Part shown: piece after piece, positions 41,831 to 54,400 of the stretch
Position numbering within the stretch: position 1 is the first letter of the stretch
Layout of the letters: each line of letters starts with the position of its first letter
NCBI RefSeq assembly: GCF_036711975.1
Contig: NC_091971.1
Location: forward strand, 751,501-815,500
Length of the DNA: 64,000 bases
Direction of reading: 5' to 3'
DNA from: Onthophagus taurus
Lineage: Eukaryota; Arthropoda; Insecta; Coleoptera; Scarabaeidae
Notes under the pieces: generated by a model
Told to the model about the DNA's origin: nothing
Seen by the model: the letters and a program-made list of their open reading frames with translations, nothing else
Databases searched by the model: none
Made by a program: the position numbers and the translations under genes

Positions 41831-44446
41831 GCTTCCTCGCTATTTCCTTTTTTTTTTGTATTACAATTTTTTATGGTTGGTTACGATAATTTTGATGTGA
41901 CTGGGGACAACTATTCAAATGCGCCCGTTAGTCCTCCGCGCTGGGACCGCGGCTGGTCTTCGCCAAAACGCATCGATCTCACGGCTACGCGAAAGGAATG
42001 TTGTCGTCAACATTTTCAACGTCTCTCCTCCTATTTAGAATAAATCGCCTCACACTCTTAAAACGATCGCGGTCATGAATACGTACGCAATGTCAAATAC
42101 CGCATATTATTATTTCAGCGAACAAAAAAAATAAATAAATTAGTGTCACTCTCGCAGTTTCGTTCCACGCGCTCGCTTTATTAAGGGATTGTGAACATTT
42201 TCTTGCGCCCGAATCCGCCGCTGCCACACCAAACGTAAAAATCGATAAGGGAGTTTTACGAATTCCACGGGAACGCATACATCACTTTTGCAACAACAAA
42301 AAAATCACTAATTTAACGGATTCCGTTCGCGAACCGTTCAGCTTACGTTTTCTTTGACAGTTTTTTCGATTTTTCTACGTCAAATGACAGACGTTGTAAA
42401 ATTTTTAGTCAAAAAATAATTATTTCAGACAACGCCATTGTATCGACTGTACACTGTTTGATAGTAGTAGACCGTTTCTCCGCAAGGAAGTGTGGCGGCG
42501 CAAGCGCAACATCTAACCACACATCACACACAGATGTCGCTACATCTACACGTGACTAGTACAACTTACCATCACAAAAGATCTAAACTACTGGTATTAT
42601 TATTTTTGTTATTATACACATTTCGATTCAAGAATTTTATTATCATTTTATTACTTTTCTTGTTATGAATCAGCTAATAAACATTTCCTGTTAATTATTC
42701 ATGTAACAAGAAATGTTTACAAAATTAAAACGATTTCTAAAAACAAAATTAAAGTTTTAACCAAATAATTAGAAGCAATCAGAAATATTGGACTATTTTG
42801 AAATGGATTTTTAATATTATTTAATGAGTAATTTGGAAAATTTCGTTCCGTTATTACGAAAATTAAACGCCGGTAATGCAGATAACGGTAACATTTGAGC
42901 GAATATTTTTTAAGAAATTTTTCCTATACACTATTAATTTAAAATTCAATTCACTTTATTTGTATTTAAATTACTCAAATATGATTTTATAATGCAAAAC
43001 AGGTTTTTATTGTACCAAAATTAGGCACCATTTCTTTGATAATGGGGTATATTGATTTTACGTAGCACATAACCTCAATAATGCAAATTTATTTTAGTTA
43101 ATTCTTATTTTAATCATCACGTTCATTACTAAAATTAAGAGGATTTTAAGGTTTACACATTCAAATAACGTGAAATATATATTAAACATTTCGGTATGGC
43201 TACGTTCAAATATTCGGGATTTGGTTATTTTCAAATCAAAATTTCGGCGTTAATTTATTCTAATTGAGTCTAAAAACATTCATGCATCAAATAAGGCGTT
43301 TATCAGAGATATCTCAGACATTGTTGTCATAATTAAATTCGTTTTACAAAAACTTTCATATCTATGATCACATAACCTTAAAAAATGGTTAATAAATACA
43401 ATTTTCTTCTTATTTTTGATAGAAGTTACAATTTTAATTGTGTTCTTTTTAATTTTTTTGTGCTTTAAATGTTTTGTAATCCACATTTAGTAGAGAAACT
43501 CTATTTGGGTGATTAGAGTAGGTAATTGTAATCTTTTAGGTTAGGTCTAATCCTGTACACTATCAACTTAAACCGTAAAATTTATACAAATAAAGAAACA
43601 ATTCCGAGACAGGCAATAGACGGCAAACCGCAGGCGACACTACTTACAGATTATATATGTACAGGAGTGTGTTACGGAATTGTACCTTTATGTATTAAAA
43701 TAAATCATCTGTTTCCATCTGGCGTAAACCCACATTAGATCAAAAGAGGTCAATAACATCCAAAATTATACCAGACAAAGATCGTTTAATTTGGAATTTT
43801 ATTTAATTAATAAAAAGTAACCCAAAATGAAAGCTACAGAAAAACTATATTTTATTTTGAATAAAAAAATGAAAAGAAAAACTGGTTTATGTAAATGGGT
43901 AAGAAAAAGGATGTTAAATCAAGAAAAAGAAATCATTACATACCTGTAAAGGTTATGTAAGAGAAGCAGGCAAAATTGTGAAATAAATGATTAAAAAAGC
44001 AATAAATAATGAAAGAGTTAAAATCTTGTAAAGTATTAAAACATTTCGGTGATGTTAATTTGCGTAAAATTAATAAAGATCCTACCTGAATCAAAGTTGG
44101 AATTTCGCAAAAACAGTAACACCATATGGTTAAACATTCACAAAACAATCTCCTTTATGAAAGTAACCACCACTACAGCACACAAGTGCAACAGCAATGT
44201 GCACACCAAGAGGGAATGTATGTGTGACTAAGTTCTCATTGGTTATTTTCTTATTACATTTTCCTTTAGGTGTCCCTTTGCCCCTTTTTTTAATAAAATT
44301 TTTTAAACGCAAATTTTGTATAAATAGACAGTGACATCTCCCTGATAGAAAATGATTATGACACCTGATTACTTCCACTTATAAAATGTTTAGGCAAATG
44401 GGGCATTTAAGGGGCAACTTTGTTTTTTGATTAAAAAAAAGGATAC
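41831..44446. other. 5' region of eIF4G, no other gene seen
   Basis: 41840-42540 is CpG-richer (ACCGCGGCTGG, CACGGCTACGCGA) and probably contains the eIF4G promoter and 5' UTR. 42540-44390 is AT-rich with no recognised coding or repeat structure; single short frames there have no coding character. Confidence 0.4.
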
Positions 44447-44502
44447 GAAGTCTGCGGGTATCTTGGTTGCGGCACCGTAGGCGCCGGTTTCTGGTTGCTC
44501 AT
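44447..44502 (-). other. Candidate upstream first exon of eIF4G
   Basis: The minus-strand ATG at 44502 sits in a GC-rich island and opens 18 codons, MSNQKPAPTVPQPRYPQT, ending with TC before a donor-like GTATCC. The eIF4G exon at 41819 could be entered with one base, giving Ser then YVANGPVKQEG, so phase fits. The P/Q/Y composition suits the eIF4G N-terminus. The acceptor at 41820 has a purine-rich, weak upstream tract, which lowers confidence. Otherwise this is the 5' exon of an unseen transcript. Confidence 0.35.
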
Positions 44503-45205
44503 GTTTTTCCGGGCGATTTTTCGGCCCCCCGTCAGTGCAGCCGCCGCGACTCCGGTCTTCTACAATGATGCATATGTTCACAAATCACATTTGCACACTA
44601 AAAAACTAAACGAATGGTGATTCATGTCCTCCGGAAAAGAAAAAAAATTAATAATTAATTATGACGCCGGAACTAAACCCGGCACCCCCGGACAAATTCT
44701 TTCCCTAAATTTCTTATTATTATTTTTAAACGAATGTGTATGTATTTACGACGAAAACCACTTGAACTTCTCGTCAACCAAAGGTTAAGTTACGTTTTCA
44801 ATATGGCGGAATTAACCCAAAAACATGTTTCATTGCCGTGCTGCGGCCACGCGACTTTCGCGTCCGTTCGGGTGACCGGAAGATACGTGGGGACGTCCCG
44901 TACGCGCACTACCCTATTCTATTTTAAAATAACGTCACTTTCAAATTAATAAACTAAAAAACTATAAAGGAATAAAAATGACACGCGGCTTTCACGTTGC
45001 TACTCGTGCTCGCCTCTAGCGTCGAGTTCGAAAACTAATGCCAGAGGGAAATGTCAAATCTGTCAAAAGAAAAAAACAACTGTCAAATTTTTTTTTAACC
45101 AATCAACGAATACATTCTCATCGGTAAGATTTCACCACCCTGTTAATTTATCATCATTAAAAAAAAATAAAAATGAAGAAGTGATTTGGAGAAACTCGCA
45201 CCGCA
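44503..45205. other. CpG-rich divergent region upstream of LZIC
   Basis: Includes an AATATGGCGG element (YY1/Pho-like) near 44800 and CpG-rich sequence at 44840-45020. A 71-codon open frame at 44734-44949 has arginine/threonine-rich composition from the CpG content and no family resemblance, so I read it as promoter. TGTCAAA motifs occur at 45050-45090. Confidence 0.4.
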
Positions 45206-45892
45206 ATGATGAATTCAACCAGAACCGACGAAACGTTCAATTTACAAAAGAATTTAGAAACTCAACTTGAACGTCTTGTTGAACAGCTAAACGATTTGGA
45301 GCAATGTCGGTGAGGATTTTGCGTATAAAATTAAATATAAATATTAAGTTAATTTTTTATGATAGTGAAGAACTAGAACCCGAGGAATATGAAGAAACCA
45401 AAGAAGATACAATTGAACAACTCAAGGAACTTAACAGGAGTCTTGTAAAATTGAGTAAAGGCGATATAACTTTAATTAGTTCTTTGGAATCAATGCAAAT
45501 GGTAATTTAACCTTTAATATTTCATCTTAATAATATGAAATGTGAATGTTTGTTTTTTAAGGCTACAAGGGCAGCTATTTCACAAGCATTTAAAACGCCG
45601 GAAGTCATTAAATTATTTGGTAAAAAAGATCAAAAGCAATTACGCGATAAACTTTCCAATTTAGAGCAAAACGTTAAATTAAATTCCGAGCAATTTAATA
45701 GACAAAAAGTAAGAACTAAATAAATCAATTAATTTCTTTAATATTACGATTTTCTTGTAGGCTGAAATTTTGACGGCATTAAAACAACTTGGAGAGCAAT
45801 TATCGCCAGGAGAACTGCAATTTTTGGAAAAATACAGTGAAATAATGAATGCTTTAAAAGATATTGAGTTTGTTGAGGTTGAAAATTCTTGA
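45206..45892 (+). CDS. LZIC: LZIC (leucine zipper and ICAT-domain protein)
   Basis: Small cytosolic/nuclear protein with an ICAT homology domain. ICAT binds beta-catenin, though for LZIC this binding is not established. Four exons: 45206-45309, 45366-45501, 45562-45708 and 45761-45892, 172 residues (human 190). The N-terminal coiled coil reads NLQKNLETQLERLVEQLNDL. The conserved acidic EELEPEEYEETKEDTIEQLK and the ICAT block ATRAAISQAFKTPEVIKLFG follow, then the C-terminal helix AEILTALKQLGEQLSPGELQ. Two ATGs are in tandem at the start; either could serve. It lies head to tail with RpL13A, about 430 bp downstream. Confidence 0.95.
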
Positions 45893-46323
45893 TTATGCTT
45901 TAATTTAAAAAAATGATTGGGACTTTTAAAATATATAATTATTATATTGTTGTGGTATATTAGTATTTACCGACTAGTCTATACTTATTATTAAAGCTAA
46001 GAGTGTCCTAAATGTATGTGTACAAATATTTTTAACAATAAATGTAATTAAAACAATTTTTTTGTATTTGCAAAATTTATTTTTGTCGTTTTCGCCCTGC
46101 CCTTGACACTTTTAATTATAAAATAATTTATTATCATTTTTAACGTTTTTATTGTTATTATCACTGTTTGCTTGCTATTTTTATATTCACTTTTAAAATT
46201 TATCTGACAACAAAATTTAAATAGTATTTTAGGGATTTTTAATTTTTTACAATTGGCACCTTTGAAATCGTTTGCAGCCATCTTTAGTATCCGGTTTGTG
46301 TCTTTTCCGTGTATATCGCGACC
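45893..46323. other. LZIC 3' UTR and RpL13A upstream region
   Basis: AATAAATGTAATT near 46040 is a likely LZIC polyadenylation signal. The last 60 bases contain GCAGCCATCTTTAG (YY1/Pho-like, about 46275) and lead into the RpL13A TOP-like start. No other feature seen. Confidence 0.45.
46302..46308 (+). promoter_or_regulatory. TOP-like pyrimidine tract at the RpL13A 5' end
   Basis: CTTTTCC lies 16 bases before the RpL13A start codon, where a short 5' UTR with a terminal oligopyrimidine start is expected for ribosomal-protein mRNAs. This would place the mRNA under TOR-dependent translational control. The exact start site is inferred. Confidence 0.5.
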
Positions 46324-47559
46324 ATGACAGGTTTTAGTAAAAAGGTAAACTGATTTTCTTAATAAACCAACCCTTTTTAACGTTCAAATCGGACTCTAAC
46401 TGCTTCAACTCCATCAATTCTTCAAGTTTATTTACTTTGCGTATTTCAAAACCGAAAATTTAATATTTTATTTTGATCTTAACCTCACAAATTTCTTTAC
46501 ACGTGTTTGGTGTGTATGTTTTAGCCTATCTTGATTGATGCGAAGGGCCACCTCTTGGGTCGTCTGTCCGCAATCGTCGCAAAAACTCTTCTTCAAGGAA
46601 ATAAAGTCGTTATCGTACGATGTGAACAGTTAAATATTTCTGGAAATTTTTATAGGAACAAACTCAAGTATTTGTCGTTTTTACGTAAACGATGCAACGT
46701 GAATCCCGCTCGTGGTCCTTTCCACTACAGGGCCCCATCCAGAATCTTTTGGAAAACTGTACGAGGTGAGATAATTTATAAAAAAAATTCCATTTTGATA
46801 TTGTTTGTAATGATTAATTTTTTTTATTTACCTACATTATTTGAATGAGAAATGAGAAATAAAATTGGAATGAACATATATTTTTATTTAATTAAAGTAG
46901 TCAGTTTTTTTGAATTAGTAGTTATTGTTAATCTTTTTGTTGTTATAGGTATGGTACCACATAAAACGGAACGTGGAAAATTAGCTTTGCGTAATTTAAA
47001 AGCTTATGAAGGTATCCCACCTCCATATGATACAAGAAAAAGGGTTGTTGTACCCGGGGCTCTTCGTGTGGTTTGTTTAAAACCAGGTCGCAAGGTAAAA
47101 AAATAACATAACAGGAGATTTCTTGGTTACAATTGATTCATAGAACAGTTTCTTGATTTTGATTTGTGTTGGAATCCAGTGAGGAGCGTTTTATTATTAG
47201 CTTATTATTAAAAATCAATGATTACATACATTTTTACCTACATTATCAGATAATATCATGATGCAAACAATTTAATGAGATTTTATTTAAATTTTTACAA
47301 CATTTTTCATTGATTTTATTACAAAAAATATAATTTATTACTTCTCTTGTAGTTCTGTCATGTTGGACGTTTGTCGCATGAAGTTGGCTGGAAATACCAA
47401 TCGGTCGTTAGGACTTTGGAGACGAAACGCAAGGTGAAGGCGGTGCTCAACATCCGTAAACGTGATAAACTGAAGAAAATCACAAAGGCCGCCACGCAAA
47501 AGGTGGAAAAACAAATTGCACCTTACACAGCGGTTATTAAATCGTATGGTTATAATTAA
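46324..47559 (+). CDS. RpL13A: 60S ribosomal protein L13a
   Basis: Component of the large ribosomal subunit (uL13 family). Four exons: 46324-46344 (MTGFSKK), 46525-46765, 46949-47094 and 47353-47559, 204 residues as in other insects. Family blocks: [20 protein letters not shown] at the start of exon 2, [20 protein letters not shown], the nearly invariant [20 protein letters not shown] of exon 3, and [19 protein letters not shown] of exon 4. The tiny first exon and TOP-like leader are usual for ribosomal-protein genes. I looked for box C/D snoRNAs in the three introns, which host them in vertebrates, and found no convincing pair of boxes. Confidence 0.97.
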
Positions 47560-48061
47560 TATGTTTTAAAATAAAGACCTACTACCTAAATTATAGACAA
47601 TTTTTTATTTCTTCCTTATTAAAAGCTTTAAAATAAACTTATTTAAAAGAAATTTTGATTAAATTGACAGATTAGAAAAGATTTAGACCATAGATAGCGC
47701 CACTTTGACATGGCGGTTAATTTAAAATTTATTTAACTTAATTTTCTTATGATTAAAAAAAGAAATGTTATCTACATCATTAACTAATTATATCTTTATC
47801 TTATCATATTAAAACTTTATTTAAGTAAATAAAACATTAAAAATCTATTTCTATAAATTCTGATTTATTAACGCTGTCACTTATTACATTTATAACAATC
47901 AAAATTTTTTGTTATTAAGAATTGTCTTTGTTATTAAGATCTATTTTTAACTGTCAAATTTCGTTGTCAACTTGCTGTCAAGTGTTTGTCAAAAAAGAAG
48001 GTTGGTCGTTTTCTTTTTGATATGATTCAGGTAGAGTTCGCGATCGCATCGTTGTGAGAAT
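47560..48061. other. Intergenic region between RpL13A and WDFY2
   Basis: Polyadenylation-type AATAAAG follows the RpL13A stop. The rest is AT-rich, with a cluster of TGTCAAA-type motifs (47940-47995) just upstream of WDFY2 that recurs at other promoters in the window. No coding sequence. Confidence 0.45.
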
Positions 48062-50416
48062 ATGGCTGCGGAAATAAAACCAGCGATGCATACGAACGAA
48101 AGATTTTGTACAACGAAAAAACCGCAATTACTTGTAAAATTGGAAGGTTGTAATGATGAGGTCAACGCGGCCGTTTTATTACCGGGTGAAGACGGTGTTA
48201 TTAGTGTGTCTGATGACAAGTAAGTTGTAAACAATTTCTTATCGTTTTCAATAAACTTTTAATTGTTGCATTAATTAGAACGGTTAGAGTATGGTTAAAA
48301 AGAGATTCGGGACAATACTGGCCTAGCATTTGTCAGTATATGCCTAGTGGAGCTACTTCATTATGTTACACCTCCGAAACACGACAATTATTCATCGGAC
48401 AAGAGAACGGTACAGTTTCTGAATTTACTTTAGCGGCCGATTTTAATCGAATGATGCCTACAAGAGAATATTTAGCCCATCAAGCAAGAGTCACTGATAT
48501 AATTTTCGCATTAAATTGTGAATGGGTACTTAGTGTTAGCAGGGACAAAGTGTTTTCTTTTAATTGTACCCAAACCGGAAGAAATATTGGAATTTATACG
48601 GCGGAAGCTTGGTGTACAGCTTTAGAGTAAGATTATAAACAATTATTTATATGTTATTGATAATTAACAAGATTTTTTTTGTAGATTTGATAACCAAACC
48701 AAACATGCTTTTGTGGGTGATTATTCCGGTCAAATCACCATGTTAAAATTATCAAATAATGGAATAACTGTCATAACGACCTTGAAAGGTCACGCTGGAT
48801 CCGTTCGTACTTTAGCTTGGGATGCTGATCGCCAAATGTTAATTAGTGGTTCGTTTGATCACACTGTTATTGTTTGGGATATTGGTGGTCAACAAGGAAA
48901 TGCATATGAATTGCAAGGGCACCAAAATAAAGTAATTAAATTGAATATACAGGGTGATTTAGATAAGAACCAACACACAGAGGACAATAAATTAAAATGA
49001 TTTAACATAACTTACCTCTATACTAAGTTGTAACCTTGAGGAGTTATAGGCCTTCAAATTTTTAAAGCATTCAATATCTTTGTAATACATTAAGCTAGAA
49101 AAACCCAATTTAGTATACATTATGAGTGTATCAAGGGTATTAATTGGTAGCAAATTGAACTCAATTGAGGCATTTTAAAGGGTTGATTAAGGGTAATGGT
49201 ACCCTACATTTTGACAGATTTTTTAAACCTTTTGGCGGATTTAATACATTATCACTTCATTTCATGTGGAATCTAATTCTAAAACGTTTTTTACTCTTAT
49301 TATTTTTTAAAAAAACTGTCATTTTTATAAAAAACTTGACAAATAGGTTATAAAGTTATTTGACAACAAGGCTTTATAACCTATTTGTCAAGTTTGACGT
49401 ATAATTTCATAGCTGACTATTGAATTTAGTTATTTTTGTGTTTTTTATGAAAACGACAATGTTTTTTAAAAAATAATAAGAGTAAAAAAAGATTTAGAAT
49501 TAAATTCCACATGAAATGACGTAATAATGTATTAAATCGCCAAAAGGTTAAAAAAATCTGTCAAAATACCATCACCCTTGATCAACCCTTTGAAATGTCT
49601 CAATTGGTGTCAACTTGCTACCAATTAATACCCTTAGTACACTCATAATGTACACCAAATTTGGTTTTTCTAGCTTAATGTACTACAAAGATATTGAATA
49701 TTTTAAAAATTTAAGACCCAACTTTAAAGGCTTATAACTCCTCAGGGTTACAACTTAGTATAGAAATAAGTTGCGTTAAATCACCTTAATTTATTGTACT
49801 CTACATGCCCATGCTCTGTGTTGGTTCTTATGTGAATCACCCTGTGTCTTATTAATTATTAACAATGATAAATATAAAAATGATTTATTTAGGTTTCCGC
49901 ATTATGTTATTTAAATAGTACGAAACAATTAGTAAGTGCAGGTGAAGATGGTGTTTTAGTATTTTGGGTCATGAATCAAAATAGAAAAGAAACGCCTGTA
50001 TGGATCGAATCGGACAGTTGCCAATTGTGTAATCGTCCGTTCTTTTGGAACTTTCGAGCTATGATGGATCAACGTCAATTAGGATTGAGACAACATCATT
50101 GTAGACATTGCGGAAAAGCAGTGTGCGATAGATGTTCATCGCAAAAACTTTGTATTCCTATTATGGGATTTGAATTTGCCGTTCGTGTATGTGAACCATG
50201 CTACCTCACGTTAAAAGATGTAGAGTAAGTTTTTTTACATCCATCATATTTTTTTTACAATTATTTTTTTTAATCATTAGTAGACCATCTTTAGCGACTT
50301 TCCACGATGCTAAACATGCAATAGTAGCGATGTGCATTGATGAAACTAGGAATAAACTGCTTACAGTTGGTCAGGACCGTGTGATTAAAATTTGGGATAT
50401 TTCAGCGTTACTTTGA
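48062..50416 (+). CDS. WDFY2: WD repeat and FYVE domain-containing protein 2
   Basis: Endosomal adaptor: a seven-blade WD40 propeller with a PI3P-binding FYVE finger inserted before the last blade. Five exons: 48062-48219, 48279-48626, 48685-48931, 49893-50224 and 50281-50416, 406 residues (human 400). WD motifs include [18 protein letters not shown] and RVIKIWDI. The FYVE domain (about residues 275-355) shows the WxxD-like WIESDSC, the basic patch [19 protein letters not shown] and RVCEPC, with eight zinc-ligand cysteine/histidine positions present. Phases join cleanly. Intron 3 holds an 897-bp fold-back element. Confidence 0.96.
48949..49845. mobile_element. 897-bp fold-back transposon in WDFY2 intron 3
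   Basis: The left end ACAGGGTGATTTAGATAAGA mirrors the right end (…CATAAGAACCAACACAGAG in the inverse), and the similarity continues almost to the centre near 49360, where ACTTGACAAATAGGTTATAA meets its inverse. Nearly the whole element is one imperfect palindrome with arms over 400 bp. It has no coding capacity and no clear target duplication. A related partial copy is inside the MITE at 39731-40535. It inserted in the sense intron without touching splice sites. Confidence 0.85.
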
Positions 50417-51421
50417 ATTAAGGCTCTAACTGTAAATATACTGTTAGGTGATAAGTATTTTAATATTAAAATAGTCGCCCCTGTTCCCCTCCTTCCATAC
50501 GCTATGAGATTTGTAAAAAATGAAAAAGTAAATGTTTCAAGGGCTATGAAATAATTATTAAAACCATAATTGTTATACCTAACAAAAGAAATTTTGCATA
50601 TTATCAAAAAAGATAAAATTAATCGTGCTAATAGTTAGAAATGGGACATTTTATGTGTACAGATAGTTGTAAGCGTCATATCTTGTGTAATGTACCTTTA
50701 CATTTATTCAAATTATTATTAGTTTATATTTATAAAATTTTAAAAAATATGTAATAGGGATAATCTATGTATGATTCATTTAATCGCTTTTTTTAGACAT
50801 TTTTGTATCAAAACATTACAAACAGATGGATTTATTACTAGTCTACTTCAGTGGTAAGTTTCTTTAGGTTTTCTTTTAGTTTTTCAAAAAGTAACTCAAA
50901 ACCTGTATATGAACATCTTATTAACAAAATTAATCCTATAATTTAATGCATTTCTACAACATATAAATTGTGGATAATCTGGCACTTATATACAAAGAAA
51001 ATTAATAAATAAAAACAATTAAAAAAAATTTAACTTATTTTTTTATGTCAAAATATTTTTAGTTTTGAATTTACCGCCATTATAACGAAACGAAAATACC
51101 CTAGAAATCCGTTGATTCTATTGGCGAATAAGCGCATCCTGGTGGTATTCGTCCAAATCAATTTTTATACAAATTGAACTGGCCAGAACTCGTAAAAACT
51201 GTCAATGACAATTAAAATTTTCTCGAATTTACATTGTAATTTTTGAGATTTTGTTTAAAATCTCATTTATTTTCATTAATAAAACGAAGCGATGCGTAAC
51301 CCCATTAATTAAACTTCCCGCAAGAATCGACATCAGCTGGACGAGTACATAACCTTAATTTTGTTTTTTAAGTTGTTATTTTTGGTTATGTTCCTCTGAT
51401 TGACTGTTTTATAAACGTAGG
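50417..51421. other. WDFY2 3' UTR and EMSY upstream region
   Basis: About 1 kb. The first half is probably WDFY2 3' untranslated sequence. 51060-51400 is more mixed in base composition and probably holds the EMSY promoter or untranslated first exon, since the EMSY ATG follows an acceptor-like ACGTAG. No other feature recognised. Confidence 0.4.
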
Positions 51422-54400
51422 ATGTGGCCCCTTTTACTTGATATGACCAAGGATGAGAGTGTACAAAGTTTACGGTGTTTAGGTAATTAGATTTTATTGA
51501 TTAAATGTAGTTTTTTCCTTTAAAATAACTTAACCTAATTTAAAATGTCAATTTCTTTTTCAATCAAATTTGATTAGAATTAGAAGCGTATGGTTGTTTA
51601 ATTAGTGCTCTAAGAGCCCAAGGACCTTTAAGCCAAGATAAATTAAAATTACTTAGAGATGCTGGAATTATACTAAATATTTCCCAAGATAGACATAAAG
51701 CCGAAGTTAGAAGAGCAGTTAATGATGAAAAACTAAATACAATTGCATATCAGTACGTTATTTAATACTAAATTATTTATCTTTATCAAATTTAAAAATT
51801 TTTTTTATTAGTGTTTCTGGTCAAAAAATCACAACGGAAGAATGGGCGTTAGAGGGACGCCGTTTAGTGCCATTAATGCAAAGGGTCGTACCCCAAACCG
51901 CTTATTCAGCCATCGCTGATGAAATGGCTGACATTTCTAATAAACACAACCGTCAACTACCTAACCCATCAAGCACAGAACGTAAAAGACCCGCGTCCAG
52001 TACAAGTCCTATGAGTATATCCGATATAAATAAAAGTACACCTTTTAGAAATACAGAAAATTCGATAAAACTGGAAGATGGTAAAAAAAGGAAGTTACCT
52101 ATTAATTTAGATGGCCCCAGTTTATCCCCACATATAATGGGGCCCCCAAAAATGAGTAGAATTCAACAAATTTATAGGTAAAGTAATTAATAATTTGATT
52201 AACCCCAAATTAAGATTAAATTTAGGTATAATGCAAGAAAAAACACTTTTTGTGACGTCATCAACCATATATTTTTGGTTAAAACGCATATTTTTGGGTG
52301 AAATACGATTGTTTCTTAGGTTTTACGACGCACAATGGTTAAAATGTCGGTGTGGGTTTGTTAAAAAAAATGTTACATTTGGATCCATCTAATTTACTGA
52401 TCTATTTTAGAATTTTGTGTAGAAATTCGACTTTAAGTTAGGTTAATTAACATTTAAAATAGTGCGAATTTCCGAAATGTTGGGTTGGGCATGGAAAATA
52501 AAGAGACATTTCAGTCGTTGTGGCTTTTTGTATAAATTGACACACAGACTATTAATACAGCGTCTATTGACACAGTCTATTGATATCAGGGTTGGGCATA
52601 ATGCATTAAAAAATAAATGCAATAAGAGTTTCACTACACTACTTCTTCAGTGGTAGTTAAAACACGAATTTCATCATTACTGAATATTCAGTGATAGTGG
52701 AAAAAAATTACATTATCACTAAACCTTTAGTGATAGCGAAAAAATAGCACTACCACTAAATATTTATTATTTATTTGATAATGAAAACCTTTAGTGATAA
52801 TTAACATTTTTCAGTAATATAACACTGCTTCTAGAAGAATAAAAGTAAGACTATACATATAAGCTGAAGCAGTATAAGGAAATGTATTCAAAATAAACCA
52901 TATTACCCAGAGCTGTTACAAGTACAAAGGAAAAGTACTCCCAGTAACCAGTACAAGTAGCGCTATAAATTATTTTTACTCCAAGTAATAAGTAACTAGT
53001 GTTTTTAAAAAGTACTTGGAATAATAAGTGATTTTACTTGAAACTAAAATTTCAAGTACCCAGTACAAAGTAATTATAACTCTTGAATGTACATATATCT
53101 TGTATTTTAACTATTACCTTTTAAATAATTCTCCTGTACTGAGTAATCACACGCGGTAGAACAGTTTTATTCACCTACACTCAGCACTATGAGCTGCACT
53201 AACTTGAAATAACTCGCGTCGATGCTGCGCCGGCCAGACGCCAATAACTTACAAGATTAAATACGTTTCTCTGACCGCAACTATCAAAACTTCTTATTGA
53301 AACATCAAAAATACAAACTGCGAATTATTTTGCATAATTTAAATTTTGAAATAGTAAAGAGATGGGATGGGAATTAGGAATGAATCGAACACTATGTACT
53401 GAATGGTTAATGATAAAGTATAAACTATTACTGTTAAGTACATAACTAATAAAAGAAAACTAAGAAAACTTTAAAAAATTGTTATTTTACTTAGTATTGA
53501 AAGTACTGGAAGTAGATAAACTACTTGGAGTAAACAAATAGTTCTTCAAGTACTTCTTATGTCAAACAAGTAACAATTTTAAGTTTATTAAGTACAGTAA
53601 AATCTCGACTTACGCTACCCCGTACTTACGCGGTTTTTCTACCGACGCCGCGCCGTCGGGGCGCGACAAAAAGGCGCGTTAGCCATCTCGCATTTTTTTT
53701 ATTTCTTCATCGTGTTTTTCGCTGGTAGTCTTGTGTATTCACCACCACGAAATAAAACGTTTCAATAGAATATTTTAAAACTTTTACAAATGTCCTGTAA
53801 AAGAAGCAAAAGTGATTATTCGGCGCCGAATAAAAAAAGAAAAACTTTAACGTTAGATTATAAACTTAATATAATCAAGGGTTTTGATAGTAGTATGAAG
53901 GTCTGTGAACTCGCGAGAAAGTTTGATCTCTCGGAATCCAGTATACGGACAATTATAAAGGACAAAGAAAAAATTCTCACGGCTGTGAAAAATACGCAGT
54001 CGTTAAACTCTACCATAATTCGCAAACGTCATGGTATTATTGCGGAAATGGAATCAATCTTAAAATCATGGTGCGATAATCAAGTCCATGTAAAAAACTG
54101 TCCAGTTGATCAAAACACCGTATGTAGTCAAGCAAAGTTAATTTTTGAAAAATTAAAAGAAAAAGCTGGAGAAGCGGTCAAAGACGAAACCTTTGCTGCC
54201 AGTAACGGTTGGTTCGACCGATTTAAAGTTCGTTGTAATTAGCATAGTATTGCCGAGAACGGAGAAGCGGCCAGCGCAGACAGAGAGGCCGCGGTTTCTT
54301 TTCCTAAAACATTAAAAAGTTTGATTGTGGAAGGTGGTTACACGAGCCAAACCATATTCAACGTGGATGAGACAGGTTTATTTTGGAAAAAGATGCCTAA

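Noticed and set aside
44734-44949. 71-codon plus-strand frame upstream of LZIC
   Set aside because: CpG-rich promoter sequence; arginine/threonine-rich translation without protein character.
46345-47352. Box C/D snoRNAs in RpL13A introns
   Set aside because: Vertebrate orthologues host them, and ATGATGC near 47258 hints at a C box, but no paired D box and terminal stem could be found.
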